A stretch of 64,000 bases of DNA from Paenibacillus dokdonensis (GTDB taxonomy: Bacteria > Bacillota > Bacilli > Paenibacillales > Paenibacillaceae), in assembly GCF_004916975.1 (NCBI RefSeq), contig NZ_STGQ01000003.1, forward strand, positions 576,501 to 640,500, read 5' to 3'. Below, in pieces: positions 33,729-43,569 of this stretch (position 1 is the first letter of the stretch; each line of letters starts with the position of its first letter). The notes beneath the pieces are model-generated. The model made no database searches. It was given only the letters and a program-made list of their open reading frames with translations, and was not told the DNA's origin. A program made the position numbers and the translations under genes.

Positions 33729-35936
33729 TTACGGTATTAATAAAGGGACAGTATATTCATAGACATTTGAATAACTAGTTGTAATATCATTGGATACTTT
33801 CATTCTAAAATAATAATGTTGGCCTGGTAATAAATCTTGTACATCGATAAAAGAAACCTTTCCAGTAGATATTGCTCCGTTCAGTGAAGATGCTTCAACC
33901 CAATCGATTCCATCTAGTGACTGTTCAATCACTTCTGATGTAGCTCCTTGAACTGAAGTATATTGTAGCATTATTGAATCCTCCAAAAAATCGGAAAGAC
34001 CTAGGTCTTTTATTTCTAACGTGCCATTATCCTCTTCTTCGGTGCCGTCGGGTTGATTGATTGTCACAGAGATAGTTGTTTCATTTGTACCGCCATGCCC
34101 ATCACTGACCGTAATTTTAAATTGTGCATTTCCAGCAGCCACCGGATGAATTGTAGGTTGTGTAGTTGCTTCTCCAGAAGTTACATCTGCTACATCTGGA
34201 TCTAATGCTTCAATTGAATAGGTTAATGTATCGTTCTCATCTTCATCCGTAAATAGTCCTGTTAAGTCCATAGGTTTGTCAGTACCTACCGAAAAGCTGG
34301 GGGCAGCCCAGGTATTATTAATCACAGGAATATGATTGTTATCTGTAACCGTAATATTATTATGCACCGAATAACCTACACTTTTCTTATCCTGATCAAC
34401 ATATATAAATAGAACTTGATGATCTCCTTTCTCTGATTTCAGATTCAGAGGCTTGGATGTAGGAATATTGAAGAAGTACTTCGAGTCATAACCCGCAGTT
34501 TTCTTCATTATTGAATAAATATTAGAATTTGTGAAAGGGTCATCCATCGTTGTAGCAAACGAAATAACTTTACTTGCACTTGCTACATTAAACTCCATAG
34601 GATCGATTAGTAAATGATATTTAAGAATAGCTCCGCCAACAGTTATTCCTGTTGTTATTTCTTTGTCCAGAGTAGCATTTACATCAGTAACCATAGCAGC
34701 TATTTTATCAGAAGAATTCAATTCCAAATCCTCTGCATTGCTTATTGCAACTCTATAGACATCTAAATTCTCCTCAAGGATCGAGACTAATTTCCCTGAT
34801 AACGCAGAGTTAATATCGTTTAAAGTTATTCCACTTGCATCTGCGTTTTTGATTATACTGTCAATTTTATTTATCGCTAATTGTTGTGAAGATAAAGTTA
34901 CATTTAAATCAAACGTTGTAGTTGTTACCCCGCCTCTTCCATCGTTAGCGGTTAATGTAATTGTACACGAGCCCACACTTATTCCTGACACGTACAAATC
35001 ATTTCCGTCTAATGAAACAGTAGCAACATTCGAATTTGAAGAGCTTGCTGAAAATGTTAACGAGTCTCCATCTCTATCTGTAAAAACTCTGGATACATTA
35101 AGTACATTTACATGTTGCTCAATTTTAATAGATTTTGCTTCAATCACACTAGCAACCGGAGCATGGTTTTTTACCGGAACAGGTTCTGGATTTGGTGTTG
35201 ATACAGGGCTTGTCGTTGACACAGGGCTTGGTGTAGGTACAGGGATTGGTGTAGGTGTCGGGTTAGGGGTTGGTTCAGGGCTTGGCTCTGATTTTGCTAA
35301 TTCAACTTGAACCATTAAGAATTTTGATGCAACCGATGCTACATCCTGGCGATTAGCCACTCCTTTAGGGTTAAAAGTATTATCGCCTATCCCTTGAATT
35401 AACCTAGCCGTAACTGCATAGCCTACTGCATCCTTTGCATATTCGGAAATAGCATCATTATCCGAAAAAGTGAGCTTAGCTGCATAGCCTGTGGAATCTA
35501 CTCCCAGTGCCCTTACAAAAATAACAGCCATATCTTGACGTGATAATGTCGTTCCCTCGCCAAAGAAGCCACCCCCACGTCCATTAATAAGACCGGCACG
35601 TGCAGCAGCTTCCACGTATTTATATGCATAGTTACCCGCTGGGACATCTGAAAAAGTTGGAATTGAAGGAGGTTTACTCACGTCTAAGTTTAATGCCTTA
35701 GCAAGAATAATGGCAAAATCCTGACGTAGAATTACTCCTCTTGGATCAAACTGACCAGATGATACACCATTAACTATTCCTTTTTCCGCCAGCTGAAGTA
35801 TAGCATCCTTGGCATAAGAATTGGAGATGTCATTGAACGTACTGGCAGCGAATGCTTGCGGTCCCATCGCGCCGAAGAGGAGAGCAGTTGAAATAATTGT
35901 GATCGATTTCTTTTTGAATTCATGTTTCTTACCCAT
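33729..35936 (-). CDS. SLH-anchored surface protein with cadherin-like and fibronectin-like domains
   Basis: A protein of 735 residues with a signal peptide (about 1-30, ending AFAAST). Three S-layer homology motifs lie near 33-80, 94-142 and 155-205 (FNDISNSYAKDAI, FSDVPAGNYAYKYV, FSDNDAISEYAKDAV). They bind pyruvylated wall polymer. A Pro/Thr/Ser linker (about 213-258) leads to a cadherin-like domain (TDRDGDSLTFSA), a helical segment, a second cadherin-like domain (TDEDENDTLTYSI) and a fibronectin-like end domain (QHYYFRMKVSN). It is a cell-surface structural or adhesive protein. The start ATG lies behind GGGGGAAAG. An inverted repeat lies just upstream. Confidence 0.9.
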   Translation of the reverse strand: MGKKHEFKKKSITIISTALLFGAMGPQAFAASTFNDISNSYAKDAILQLAEKGIVNGVSSGQFDPRGVILRQDFAIILAKALNLDVSKPPSIPTFSDVPAGNYAYKYVEAAARAGLINGRGGGFFGEGTTLSRQDMAVIFVRALGVDSTGYAAKLTFSDNDAISEYAKDAVGYAVTARLIQGIGDNTFNPKGVANRQDVASVASKFLMVQVELAKSEPSPEPTPNPTPTPIPVPTPSPVSTTSPVSTPNPEPVPVKNHAPVASVIEAKSIKIEQHVNVLNVSRVFTDRDGDSLTFSASSSNSNVATVSLDGNDLYVSGISVGSCTITLTANDGRGGVTTTTFDLNVTLSSQQLAINKIDSIIKNADASGITLNDINSALSGKLVSILEENLDVYRVAISNAEDLELNSSDKIAAMVTDVNATLDKEITTGITVGGAILKYHLLIDPMEFNVASASKVISFATTMDDPFTNSNIYSIMKKTAGYDSKYFFNIPTSKPLNLKSEKGDHQVLFIYVDQDKKSVGYSVHNNITVTDNNHIPVINNTWAAPSFSVGTDKPMDLTGLFTDEDENDTLTYSIEALDPDVADVTSGEATTQPTIHPVAAGNAQFKITVSDGHGGTNETTISVTINQPDGTEEEDNGTLEIKDLGLSDFLEDSIMLQYTSVQGATSEVIEQSLDGIDWVEASSLNGAISTGKVSFIDVQDLLPGQHYYFRMKVSNDITTSYSNVYEYTVPLLIP

Positions 35937-35956
35937 TTATTCTTTCCCCCTATAAA

Positions 35957-35993
35957 AATTGACACCACATTAATCGACAAAATGTGTCAATTT
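35957..35993. promoter_or_regulatory. Inverted repeat upstream of the SLH gene
   Basis: Arms AAATTGACAC and GTGTCAATTT, about 20 bases before the start codon. It contains a TTGACA on each strand. It may be an operator or a promoter element. Confidence 0.4.
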
Positions 35994-36033
35994 ATTATAA
36001 GGTGTTCTTCTGAACCGATTCTGAACAATGCAC

Positions 36034-36088
36034 GAAAAAGATCTGCCTCGCGCCCCGGATCGGTAAACGCATAAGCAGATCTTTTTCT
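36034..36088 (-). terminator. Terminator after the first sugar-uptake operon
   Basis: GAAAAAGATCTGC / GCAGATCTTTTTC, a 13-base perfect stem with a 28-base loop, 20 bases after the binding-protein stop. Confidence 0.8.
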
Positions 36089-36109
36089 TGTTCAATCGGA
36101 ACTCATGAT

Positions 36110-37717
36110 TTATTGTTCAGCTTTTTTCCATTCGCCTTGGATTTTCGCTTCGTTAATCAGGTTGTTCACATCTTCAACGACCTGTTTGCCGCCTTTAGCC
36201 ATATATTCGTCTACGAATTTATCCCAATCTGAAATAGGTCTCTGTCCAACAATCATTTTGGTTAGTTCGTTCGTAGCGAATTCATTTAGCGCCGTGATTT
36301 TACTATCATAAACCGTGGAATGGATACGGCCTACTGGACTAATGTAGAAGTCTGATTTTTGCAGCATATCAACCATATTCTTATTGAATGCCTTGGATTC
36401 AGGGGTTTTGGATTGGATTTCATAATCCTTCATCGATTTATCCCCTTCAATCCAGCCTCCTAATTTCTCGTTGAAATTGGCAAGAGGAGCATATTTGCTA
36501 AATTCTTCTGTAGGTTCTGCTGCACCATCTGTCACTTTATAGCCCTTGCCTTCGCCGCCATTCGTCCAGTCAAAATACTCATTGCTCGAGTTTTGTTCTT
36601 GCGCCGGAACATATTTCTCCATATAATCCATCATCTCTAATATCTTCTTCACTTTGTCATCGTCATTCTTCAGAGCAGAACTGAGCATCCAGATTCGGTA
36701 ATACCCGGAACCTCCCACATATCCCTTGGAACCATCCGGAGCATCGAATGCAGGAATAGCCGCAACTTCAGCACCTGGAGCATTTTTGGTCAAAGTCGGG
36801 ATATCGAGGTTTCCTGACTGAGCTCCTTTGTTTATGCCTACTTGCTCATACCAAATTCCGACTTTACCCGCGTTGAAGGCTTTAAATACTTCATTATAAG
36901 GTTGGGTAGGCCAGTCCTTATCAATAGCGCCTGCTTGATATAATTCATTGAGCACCGTGATTTTTTCTTTGCTTCCTTTACCAATTTGTCCTGGAATCAA
37001 CATACCATCATCATTTTTATGATACCAGGTACTGCTGCTCCAAAACGCTCCAAATGCCGGGTCATAAACAATACCTTTCGCTAAACCTAGCCCAACGGTA
37101 TCGTTTTTTCCATTGCCATCCGGATCTTTGGTGGCGAAAGCGGTAGCCACTTCCTTTAATTCTTCGTAATTTGTCGGCATTTTCAATCCGAGCTTGTCTA
37201 ACCAATCCTTCCGGATAATCGGTTTCTTGCCTCCGCTGGAAGGGAAGTACAGAGGGATCCCGTAGATTTTTCCGTCCACGCTTACCGCATCCCATACGGA
37301 TTGGGGAATGGCTTTAAACGTGTCATACTGTTGGACATAATCATTCAGAGGCAAAAAGGCACCTTGCTTGGCCCACTTGACGTAATTCGCATCAGCACCT
37401 TCAGTACCGATCACATCAGGAATATCCCCTGAGGCCATTTTTACCGTGAGCTTATCATCATATAAATCAAATGGAATGAATTGCGGTTTAAACGATATGT
37501 TGAATTTCTCATTAATTTTTTGAACACCTTCATTACCGGGTTCAGGTACCGGAGTTGACCAAGTTCCGTCAAACCAGGTGATTTCAGTTTTTTTGCCGCT
37601 ATCCGTAGATGAAGCCTTATCCCCGTTAGATGAAGCTTTATCCTCCTTGGATGAACATGCACTGAGTACTCCGACGCAAAGAACAGCCGCTAAAAAAAGT
37701 GATACATACTTTTTCAT
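36110..37717 (-). CDS. Extracellular solute-binding lipoprotein (LplA-like, sugar importer 1)
   Basis: A protein of 535 residues. Lipobox LSAC at residues 18-21 (VGVLSACSS) after a signal peptide, so the mature protein is lipid-anchored. A Ser/Lys-rich linker precedes the bilobed family 1 binding fold. Features include TWFDGTWSTPVPEPGN and YGIPLYFPSSGG. It captures an oligosaccharide and passes it to the two upstream-encoded permeases. It is the last gene of the operon 42775-36110. No ATPase gene is present, so a shared MsmX-type ATPase is expected. Confidence 0.92.
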   Translation of the reverse strand: MKKYVSLFLAAVLCVGVLSACSSKEDKASSNGDKASSTDSGKKTEITWFDGTWSTPVPEPGNEGVQKINEKFNISFKPQFIPFDLYDDKLTVKMASGDIPDVIGTEGADANYVKWAKQGAFLPLNDYVQQYDTFKAIPQSVWDAVSVDGKIYGIPLYFPSSGGKKPIIRKDWLDKLGLKMPTNYEELKEVATAFATKDPDGNGKNDTVGLGLAKGIVYDPAFGAFWSSSTWYHKNDDGMLIPGQIGKGSKEKITVLNELYQAGAIDKDWPTQPYNEVFKAFNAGKVGIWYEQVGINKGAQSGNLDIPTLTKNAPGAEVAAIPAFDAPDGSKGYVGGSGYYRIWMLSSALKNDDDKVKKILEMMDYMEKYVPAQEQNSSNEYFDWTNGGEGKGYKVTDGAAEPTEEFSKYAPLANFNEKLGGWIEGDKSMKDYEIQSKTPESKAFNKNMVDMLQKSDFYISPVGRIHSTVYDSKITALNEFATNELTKMIVGQRPISDWDKFVDEYMAKGGKQVVEDVNNLINEAKIQGEWKKAEQ

Positions 37718-37784
37718 TTCCCATTTCCCCCTTTATATTTTTCCAAATCTTTCAATCCTGAAATATGAGGTACATAGAGCAACC

Positions 37785-38663
37785 TTATTCTTTTACGGAA
37801 CCGAGCATCACCCCTTTAGCGAAATGCTTTTGCAGAAACGGATAGACGATCAAAATAGGTATTGTAGCCACTAAGATGGCAGCCATCCCGATCGTTTCCG
37901 CAGGTGGAGGATTCACGACCCCGGCTTGTGACCCAGGGTCCATTAAATTTCCCTGATTTAATATGACCATCTGTCTAAGAATGACCTGCACGGTCCATTT
38001 GGCCGGATTGCTTAGATACAGAAGAGATGTAAAATATGAATTCCATAAACCCACCGCATAAAACAGGCCGAAAGCGGCTAATGCGGGTTTAGATAAAGGG
38101 AGGATAATCCGCGTAAAGATTTTGATATCGTTGGCACCATCGATAATGGCTGCTTCCGTTAAGTCATAAGGCACACTCCGGAAAAATTCTCTCATGACAA
38201 TTAAGTTAAAAGAGCTTATGGCCCCCGGAATAATGATCGCCCACAGCGTGTCCATTAAACCTGTAGACTGAACGATCATGTAAGACGGAATCATACCTGC
38301 ACTGAACACAAATGTGAACAGTACCATGAACATGAATAACTTTTGTCCCAAAATATTTCTGGACATCGCATAAGCCATCGCTGCCGTTAGCAGGAGGCTG
38401 ACAGCCGTACCTACCACGGTTACATAAATGGTCACTCCGAGAGAGCGAATAAATGCTTTGGAGCCCAGAATATATTGGTAAGCATCAAGCACCCAGGTTT
38501 TAGGCCAAAGAAGCAGCTTCGTATTCACAAATTCCTCATACGTGGCGAACGAAACAACGAACATATAATAGAATGGAATGAGCATCGCAAGAGCAATGAG
38601 AGCTAATAGAATGATGTTCACATAGCTGTACATTTTATCTCTCATTGTATTGTTTTGGAGCAT
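37785..38663 (-). CDS. CUT1 sugar ABC permease, LplC/AraQ-like
   Basis: A protein of 292 residues with six transmembrane helices and the EAA loop (EAAIIDGANDIKIFTRIILP) that docks the ATPase. It ends KGVMLGSVKE, the usual LplC-type tail. Partner of the 327-residue permease encoded just upstream (21-base gap). It imports the same oligosaccharide as the binding lipoprotein downstream. Confidence 0.94.
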   Translation of the reverse strand: MLQNNTMRDKMYSYVNIILLALIALAMLIPFYYMFVVSFATYEEFVNTKLLLWPKTWVLDAYQYILGSKAFIRSLGVTIYVTVVGTAVSLLLTAAMAYAMSRNILGQKLFMFMVLFTFVFSAGMIPSYMIVQSTGLMDTLWAIIIPGAISSFNLIVMREFFRSVPYDLTEAAIIDGANDIKIFTRIILPLSKPALAAFGLFYAVGLWNSYFTSLLYLSNPAKWTVQVILRQMVILNQGNLMDPGSQAGVVNPPPAETIGMAAILVATIPILIVYPFLQKHFAKGVMLGSVKE

Positions 38664-38683
38664 TGGTCCCCCCCCTTTCTTTT

Positions 38684-39667
38684 TTAGTAGACGCCATCAC
38701 TGCCAAATTTCTTCGACAATCGGTTCGCACCCACAATCAGGATCAAACCTACAACAGACTTGAATAACCCCACAGCCGTTGCAAAGCTAAAGTCAGAATC
38801 CTGAATACCCTTAAAGTAAACAAATGTATCAAGCACGTTACCAACTTCCATCGTAAACGGTGTCAGCATCAGATAGATTTGTTCGAATCCAACATCCAGG
38901 ACGCTTCCCAATCTTAAGATTAACAAGATAAAAATTGTACCTTTTAAAGCAGGCAGTGTGATATGCCACATTTGTCTCCAGCGGCTCGCACCGTCGACCG
39001 CTGCTGCTTCGTAAAGGCTTGGATTGATTCCCGAAAGAGCGGCAAGAAAGATAATCGTCCCCCATCCGGATTCCTTCCAGATAACTTCCAGCACAACCAA
39101 AGGCATAAACCAATGTGGATCTTGCAAGAAAGCAATCGGCTCCATATGAAAAAGACTTACCAGAACGCTGTTCACGATCCCGTTGGATTTCAAAAGAACC
39201 GTCGCGATGCCAATGATAATAACCCATGATAAAAAGTGAGGCAGATAAACGATCGATTGTATCAATCTTTTGTACACACTATTTCTGACTTCATTGAGCA
39301 TCAGAGCCAGAATAATCGAAACGGGAAAGGCAAATACGATTTGAAGAAAAGATAGATATAATGTGTTCCACAACACACGGATGACTTCTTGGTCCTCGAA
39401 TATCGTCTTAAAGTGTTTCAGTCCTACCCAGTCACTGTGAAAAAAGCCTTGGAAGGGGCTGTAATCCTGAAAGGCGATAATATTACCAGCCATCGGGATA
39501 TAACGATAAATAATGAAATAGGCAAGCCCTGGTAATAACAGCAAGAAGAGATAACGCTCTTTCCACAGCCGATTCCATTTCTTGTTCTTTTTTGTCGAAA
39601 CCTTGGGGTTATCTATAACTGGTGTTCCTGAGTCTGACGTTGGTACCACATTCATCTTCTCTGTCAC
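38684..39667 (-). CDS. CUT1 sugar ABC permease, LplB-like
   Basis: A protein of 327 residues with a long polar N-terminus (about 35 residues), six membrane helices and the EAA loop (EAAAVDGASRWRQMWHITLP). The end ANRLSKKFGSDGVY is typical of LplB. It makes the heterodimeric channel with the 292-residue permease. The gene follows the GH35 gene at a short distance in the same operon. Confidence 0.94.
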   Translation of the reverse strand: MTEKMNVVPTSDSGTPVIDNPKVSTKKNKKWNRLWKERYLFLLLLPGLAYFIIYRYIPMAGNIIAFQDYSPFQGFFHSDWVGLKHFKTIFEDQEVIRVLWNTLYLSFLQIVFAFPVSIILALMLNEVRNSVYKRLIQSIVYLPHFLSWVIIIGIATVLLKSNGIVNSVLVSLFHMEPIAFLQDPHWFMPLVVLEVIWKESGWGTIIFLAALSGINPSLYEAAAVDGASRWRQMWHITLPALKGTIFILLILRLGSVLDVGFEQIYLMLTPFTMEVGNVLDTFVYFKGIQDSDFSFATAVGLFKSVVGLILIVGANRLSKKFGSDGVY

Positions 39668-39706
39668 ATCCTTTTAGATCAAAGAGATCGTTATTCACAT
39701 GATTTA

Positions 39707-41476
39707 TTAATCAGCGGCTGGCAGCTGTTTTTTAGCTAACATGGGAGCTTCACCTAAAGTAACACTCGTTTGGCTGGTTCCATGAAGCTCAAACATGATG
39801 ATTTCATTCTCGCCGGCTTTAAGGAAAGGAGCTGGTATATACAGCGTTTCTTGCGGTCCTATCTCCCAATACCTTCCGATGTTAGCCCCGTTGATATAAG
39901 CTACGCCTTTCTTCCACCCGCTAAATTGCAAGAACGTATCTGCAGGTTGATCGATATGAAATACCCCTTTATAAAAGGCAGGCATTGTACTCGCTTCTGT
40001 CATTTTCTTAAAAGCCAATGTGGATAAATCATGTAAAGGAAGCGGATAGATCGTCCAATGAAACAGAAACTGTCCATTTAATCGTACGCCCTCTGTGATC
40101 CCCTTATAATCTTTTATAAGCGGGCCGTAATTGACCCTCCCCATATTCTCGACCAGAATCCCTAGACGACAGCCATTCTGCGGGATATCGAAAAACAAAT
40201 CTTGCGGATTCCATCTTTCGACGGTTCCAATATATTTGTCATCCAAAAAAATTAATGCGCGGTCATGTACATCCTGCAAAACAAGCTTGTTATTTTTTCT
40301 GGGCCCGCTGATCGTTGTTTCGTAATAAATAAATCCGTAATCCTGCCCCAGTTCTTCCATTGTCTCCGGACAAGTTCTTTCCAGCGGAGATGACAGGGCT
40401 TGTAATGAATCCAGAAGAGCAGCGCATTCCGTGAATTGAACTTCTCCAAACGCCTTCACGGGAATCGGATCCGGCAAAGCTAACGGTTTTAGCGTCATGT
40501 ATTTTTCAATGACCTTTCTCACCGCAAAAAACTTGTCTGTCGGTACTCCATGCTCACTCAGCAAAACATCGTAGTCATAGCTTGTAATTGTGGGTTCATA
40601 TTGGCCGCCATGATTGGCCCCGTTATAAAAACCAAAGTTGGTTCCGCCCTGGAACATATAAAAATTGACGGATGCATTTCTTTGCAGCATCTGATCCAAT
40701 GTATTGGCTACATCTTCTGCATCTCTGGTATGATGTTCTTCGCCCCAGTGATCAAACCAGCCATTCCAAAATTCCATGCACATGATCGGTTGATCCGGCT
40801 GGTATTCCTCCAGCTTATCGAAATACTCGTTCACGCCTGATCCAAAGTTAACCGTTGCCAAGACGCCTTCGGTCATCCCGCCTTGCAGCATAGCGTCCGT
40901 GGGGCCATCGGAAGTGAACAGTAAACAATCGACACCTCTGCTCTCCATAGCTTTCTTGATATACTGCAAATACTTTTGATCATTTCCATAGCTTCCATAT
41001 TCATTTTCGATTTGCATCGCGATGATGGGTCCATCATTTGTACACAGATGCGGAATCAATAAAGGCATTAATGTATCGTAATAGGCATCTACTTTTTCTA
41101 GAAAATGAGGGTCAAAACAGCGTAATCTCATTCCCTTGTCTTGTAACAGCCATGATGGCAAACCACCAAATTCCCATTCTGCGCAAATATACGGGCTTGG
41201 GCGAATGATGACCAATAAGCCAACCTTTTGGGCGAGAGTGATAAATCGTTCCAGATCAGCGATCCCTTCAAAACAGAAGTTTCCTTCAGCGGGCTCATGC
41301 AAATTCCATGGAACATACGTTTCAACCGTATTAAATCCGCATTCTTTCAGTTTCAATAGCCTGTCTTCCCAATATTCGGGAACCACCCGGAAGTAATGCA
41401 TGGCACCGGATATGAGTTGAATGGGCTCCCCATTGAAAATGAATTGGTTTCCTTTAACTGAAAAATCAAAACTCAT
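39707..41476 (-). CDS. GH35 beta-galactosidase
   Basis: A protein of 589 residues without signal peptide, so intracellular. The GH35 barrel shows SGAMHYFRVVPEYWEDRL, ETYVPWNLHEP, IRPSPYICAEWEFGGLP, the acid/base Glu in MQIENEYGSYG and the nucleophile Glu in MCMEFWNGWFDHWG. C-terminal beta domains follow. It should release terminal galactose from sugars brought in by the operon's importer. Its position between oxidoreductase and permeases supports a catabolic role. Confidence 0.94.
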   Translation of the reverse strand: MSFDFSVKGNQFIFNGEPIQLISGAMHYFRVVPEYWEDRLLKLKECGFNTVETYVPWNLHEPAEGNFCFEGIADLERFITLAQKVGLLVIIRPSPYICAEWEFGGLPSWLLQDKGMRLRCFDPHFLEKVDAYYDTLMPLLIPHLCTNDGPIIAMQIENEYGSYGNDQKYLQYIKKAMESRGVDCLLFTSDGPTDAMLQGGMTEGVLATVNFGSGVNEYFDKLEEYQPDQPIMCMEFWNGWFDHWGEEHHTRDAEDVANTLDQMLQRNASVNFYMFQGGTNFGFYNGANHGGQYEPTITSYDYDVLLSEHGVPTDKFFAVRKVIEKYMTLKPLALPDPIPVKAFGEVQFTECAALLDSLQALSSPLERTCPETMEELGQDYGFIYYETTISGPRKNNKLVLQDVHDRALIFLDDKYIGTVERWNPQDLFFDIPQNGCRLGILVENMGRVNYGPLIKDYKGITEGVRLNGQFLFHWTIYPLPLHDLSTLAFKKMTEASTMPAFYKGVFHIDQPADTFLQFSGWKKGVAYINGANIGRYWEIGPQETLYIPAPFLKAGENEIIMFELHGTSQTSVTLGEAPMLAKKQLPAAD

Positions 41477-41500
41477 GGCTAAATCCCCCCGTTTATGATT

Positions 41501-42775
41501 TCAAACCATCTTAGAAGATGCGATTTCTTGATAATAATCTTCCAGCTCGATCGATTTACCCTTATGCAGACGGGATTCTTCAGCAGCAAAGGCCATTAAA
41601 TGACTGCGTAAGGATACGGTTGCGGAAGATAAACTGGTACCGCGATCCTCGTAATTTCTGACTTCATCGAGAAATGATTTCACGATTTTCGTGTCTCCGC
41701 CGCCATGTCCACCCACAGGTGTATCCAAACGAATAATCGTTTCATGTTTCGTCAGGAAGTCATAGATAGACAGGCTGTTGTCATCCATATTCCCGCGAAT
41801 TTCTCCCTTGGTGCCCATGATTTGGACTATTCTTGTCTGTTCTCTTGTGAAACCACACATGCTGAACGTAGCGGTAATCCCGCCCTCAAACTCCATATTC
41901 ACCACTTGATGATCGACCACATTGTTATCGGATTTATAGACGCACTTTCCATACTCAGTCGTATGCAGAGCGGATATAATTCCTTCTTCGGTATAGTCTT
42001 CCGTGATTTTTTTGGCCCAGCCTTTTCCTTCACCCAAATAATATCTGCCAGCATGGAATGGACAATCATTCTCTGCCGGGCATCCATCAAGGCAGCGTTC
42101 AGGTGCGCCTTCGGGAGCATTGCTCTCCTTAAAATGCATGAGGGAACCGTAAGAACTCACCCGCAAACAAGGCTTATCGATAATCCATGAAAGAATATCC
42201 ATATCATGACATGACTTCTGCAAAATCATTGGACTTGATTTTTCTTTATTATTCCAATTCCCACGGACAAAACTGTGAGACATATGCATGACTTCGACAT
42301 TTTCATTCAATTGAACCGAAACGACTTCCCCGATTTGTCCCTGTTGAATGACCTTTTTAACGTTGGACCAAAAATCGGTGTACCGTAATACGTGGCAAAT
42401 CGTTAGCATCCTATTGTGTTCCCGCGCTGCTCTTTCCATTTCGATGCATTCAAGCGGGTCCGGCGACATCGGCTTTTCCAAAAGAACATGGTAGCCTGCA
42501 TGTAATGCTGAAAGAGTTGGCTTATAATGCATCCGGTCTAATGTACAAATAATGGCAACATCAGCTCTTTTGGGACCATTTAGAAGCTCTTCCCATGTGT
42601 CGAAACCATTTTCCTGCGAAATATGATGCTGCGTCATTACCTTATCCCGACGCTCTGCATTTGGATCTGCTACGGCAACAATTTCGAGTTCATGCGGATT
42701 TTTAAGCGCATACGGAGCATATCCACGCGCTCCTCGGTCTCCTGCTCCAATTAATACGGCAGTAATTTTTTTCAT
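41501..42775 (-). CDS. Gfo/Idh/MocA-family oxidoreductase with cysteine cluster (operon 1)
   Basis: A protein of 424 residues from ATG 42775 behind GGAGGAAGTTCAC. Rossmann motif VLIGAGDRGARGYAP, the conserved LLEKPMS, and the catalytic region KSCHDMDILSW. An unusual segment, ERCLDGCPAENDCPF, holds three cysteines and recurs in the paralogue at 56071. It probably oxidises or epimerises a sugar with NAD(P). It is the first gene of the operon. Confidence 0.92.
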   Translation of the reverse strand: MKKITAVLIGAGDRGARGYAPYALKNPHELEIVAVADPNAERRDKVMTQHHISQENGFDTWEELLNGPKRADVAIICTLDRMHYKPTLSALHAGYHVLLEKPMSPDPLECIEMERAAREHNRMLTICHVLRYTDFWSNVKKVIQQGQIGEVVSVQLNENVEVMHMSHSFVRGNWNNKEKSSPMILQKSCHDMDILSWIIDKPCLRVSSYGSLMHFKESNAPEGAPERCLDGCPAENDCPFHAGRYYLGEGKGWAKKITEDYTEEGIISALHTTEYGKCVYKSDNNVVDHQVVNMEFEGGITATFSMCGFTREQTRIVQIMGTKGEIRGNMDDNSLSIYDFLTKHETIIRLDTPVGGHGGGDTKIVKSFLDEVRNYEDRGTSLSSATVSLRSHLMAFAAEESRLHKGKSIELEDYYQEIASSKMV

Positions 42776-43480
42776 GTGAACTTCCTCCACTTCCATCTGT
42801 CATTCTTTTATGTGAAAAGGCAATTTCTTGCCGGCGATAACAATGGATGAAACATGCGTTTTTGATCATTTTTTATTTCAATACTTTAAAGCATTAAAAC
42901 TAAATGCAGTAAAAATCTATGAAACTCGGATCATTATAGATATGTAAGGAATAATAACAAGCATCCTTATTCTGGATATAAAACAAAGAATTATATATAC
43001 ATTAAAATTTGGATATCAATTGGAACTCATATTGGAGTGTTCTATAGTTAAATGAACTTGATCATGAAGTAAATAACGGAGGTAAAACTTAATTTCCCAA
43101 GAGTGAAATCGCTATCATTCTATTCATAAATAAAGGTTCGCTACAAAACCCCTAGCCAACTTTTTGGATTTTATATCCAAGCAAATCGTATTTTTTACAT
43201 CATAATATAGCCCCATTTGGATTGTCAAACATTATTTGGATTGATATAGGGAAAAATGTCGTATAGAGAGTGTTATTCCGGAGAAAAAGTTGACATAAAA
43301 AGTCATATTTTGTGGGTTTCACGCGAAATATATAACGTCTCATGTTGCATTATATGTCATTAATTGAGTAATACACCCAATTTCGCCTGTCTCTATTTAG
43401 ATATTTGGATATTTTGGTTCCAAACACCATTCAGGGATTTTGTGGCCATTACTAGGCTGCTAGCTGACCTAAATAATCTA
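42776..43480. promoter_or_regulatory. AT-rich upstream region of sugar operon 1 with TTTGGAT repeats
   Basis: About 700 bases without a gene. TTTGGAT occurs five times on the plus strand (43008, 43163, 43216, 43235, 43404). The copy at 43163 forms the dyad TTGGAT-TTTAT-ATCCAA. It probably holds the operon promoter and regulator sites. No transcription-factor gene is adjacent. Confidence 0.4.
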
Positions 43481-43526
43481 AAAAAAAGGCGCCTCTCCGG
43501 TATGAATCCAGAGAGACGCCTTTATA
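43481..43526 (-). terminator. Terminator of the MATE gene
   Basis: AAAGGCGCCTCTCCGG paired imperfectly with CCAGAGAGACGCCTTT. The A-run on the left reads as Ts on the minus strand. Confidence 0.8.
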
Positions 43527-43569
43527 CGAGTTATGATTGATTCGAATACATACGCGGATCATTTATGAC

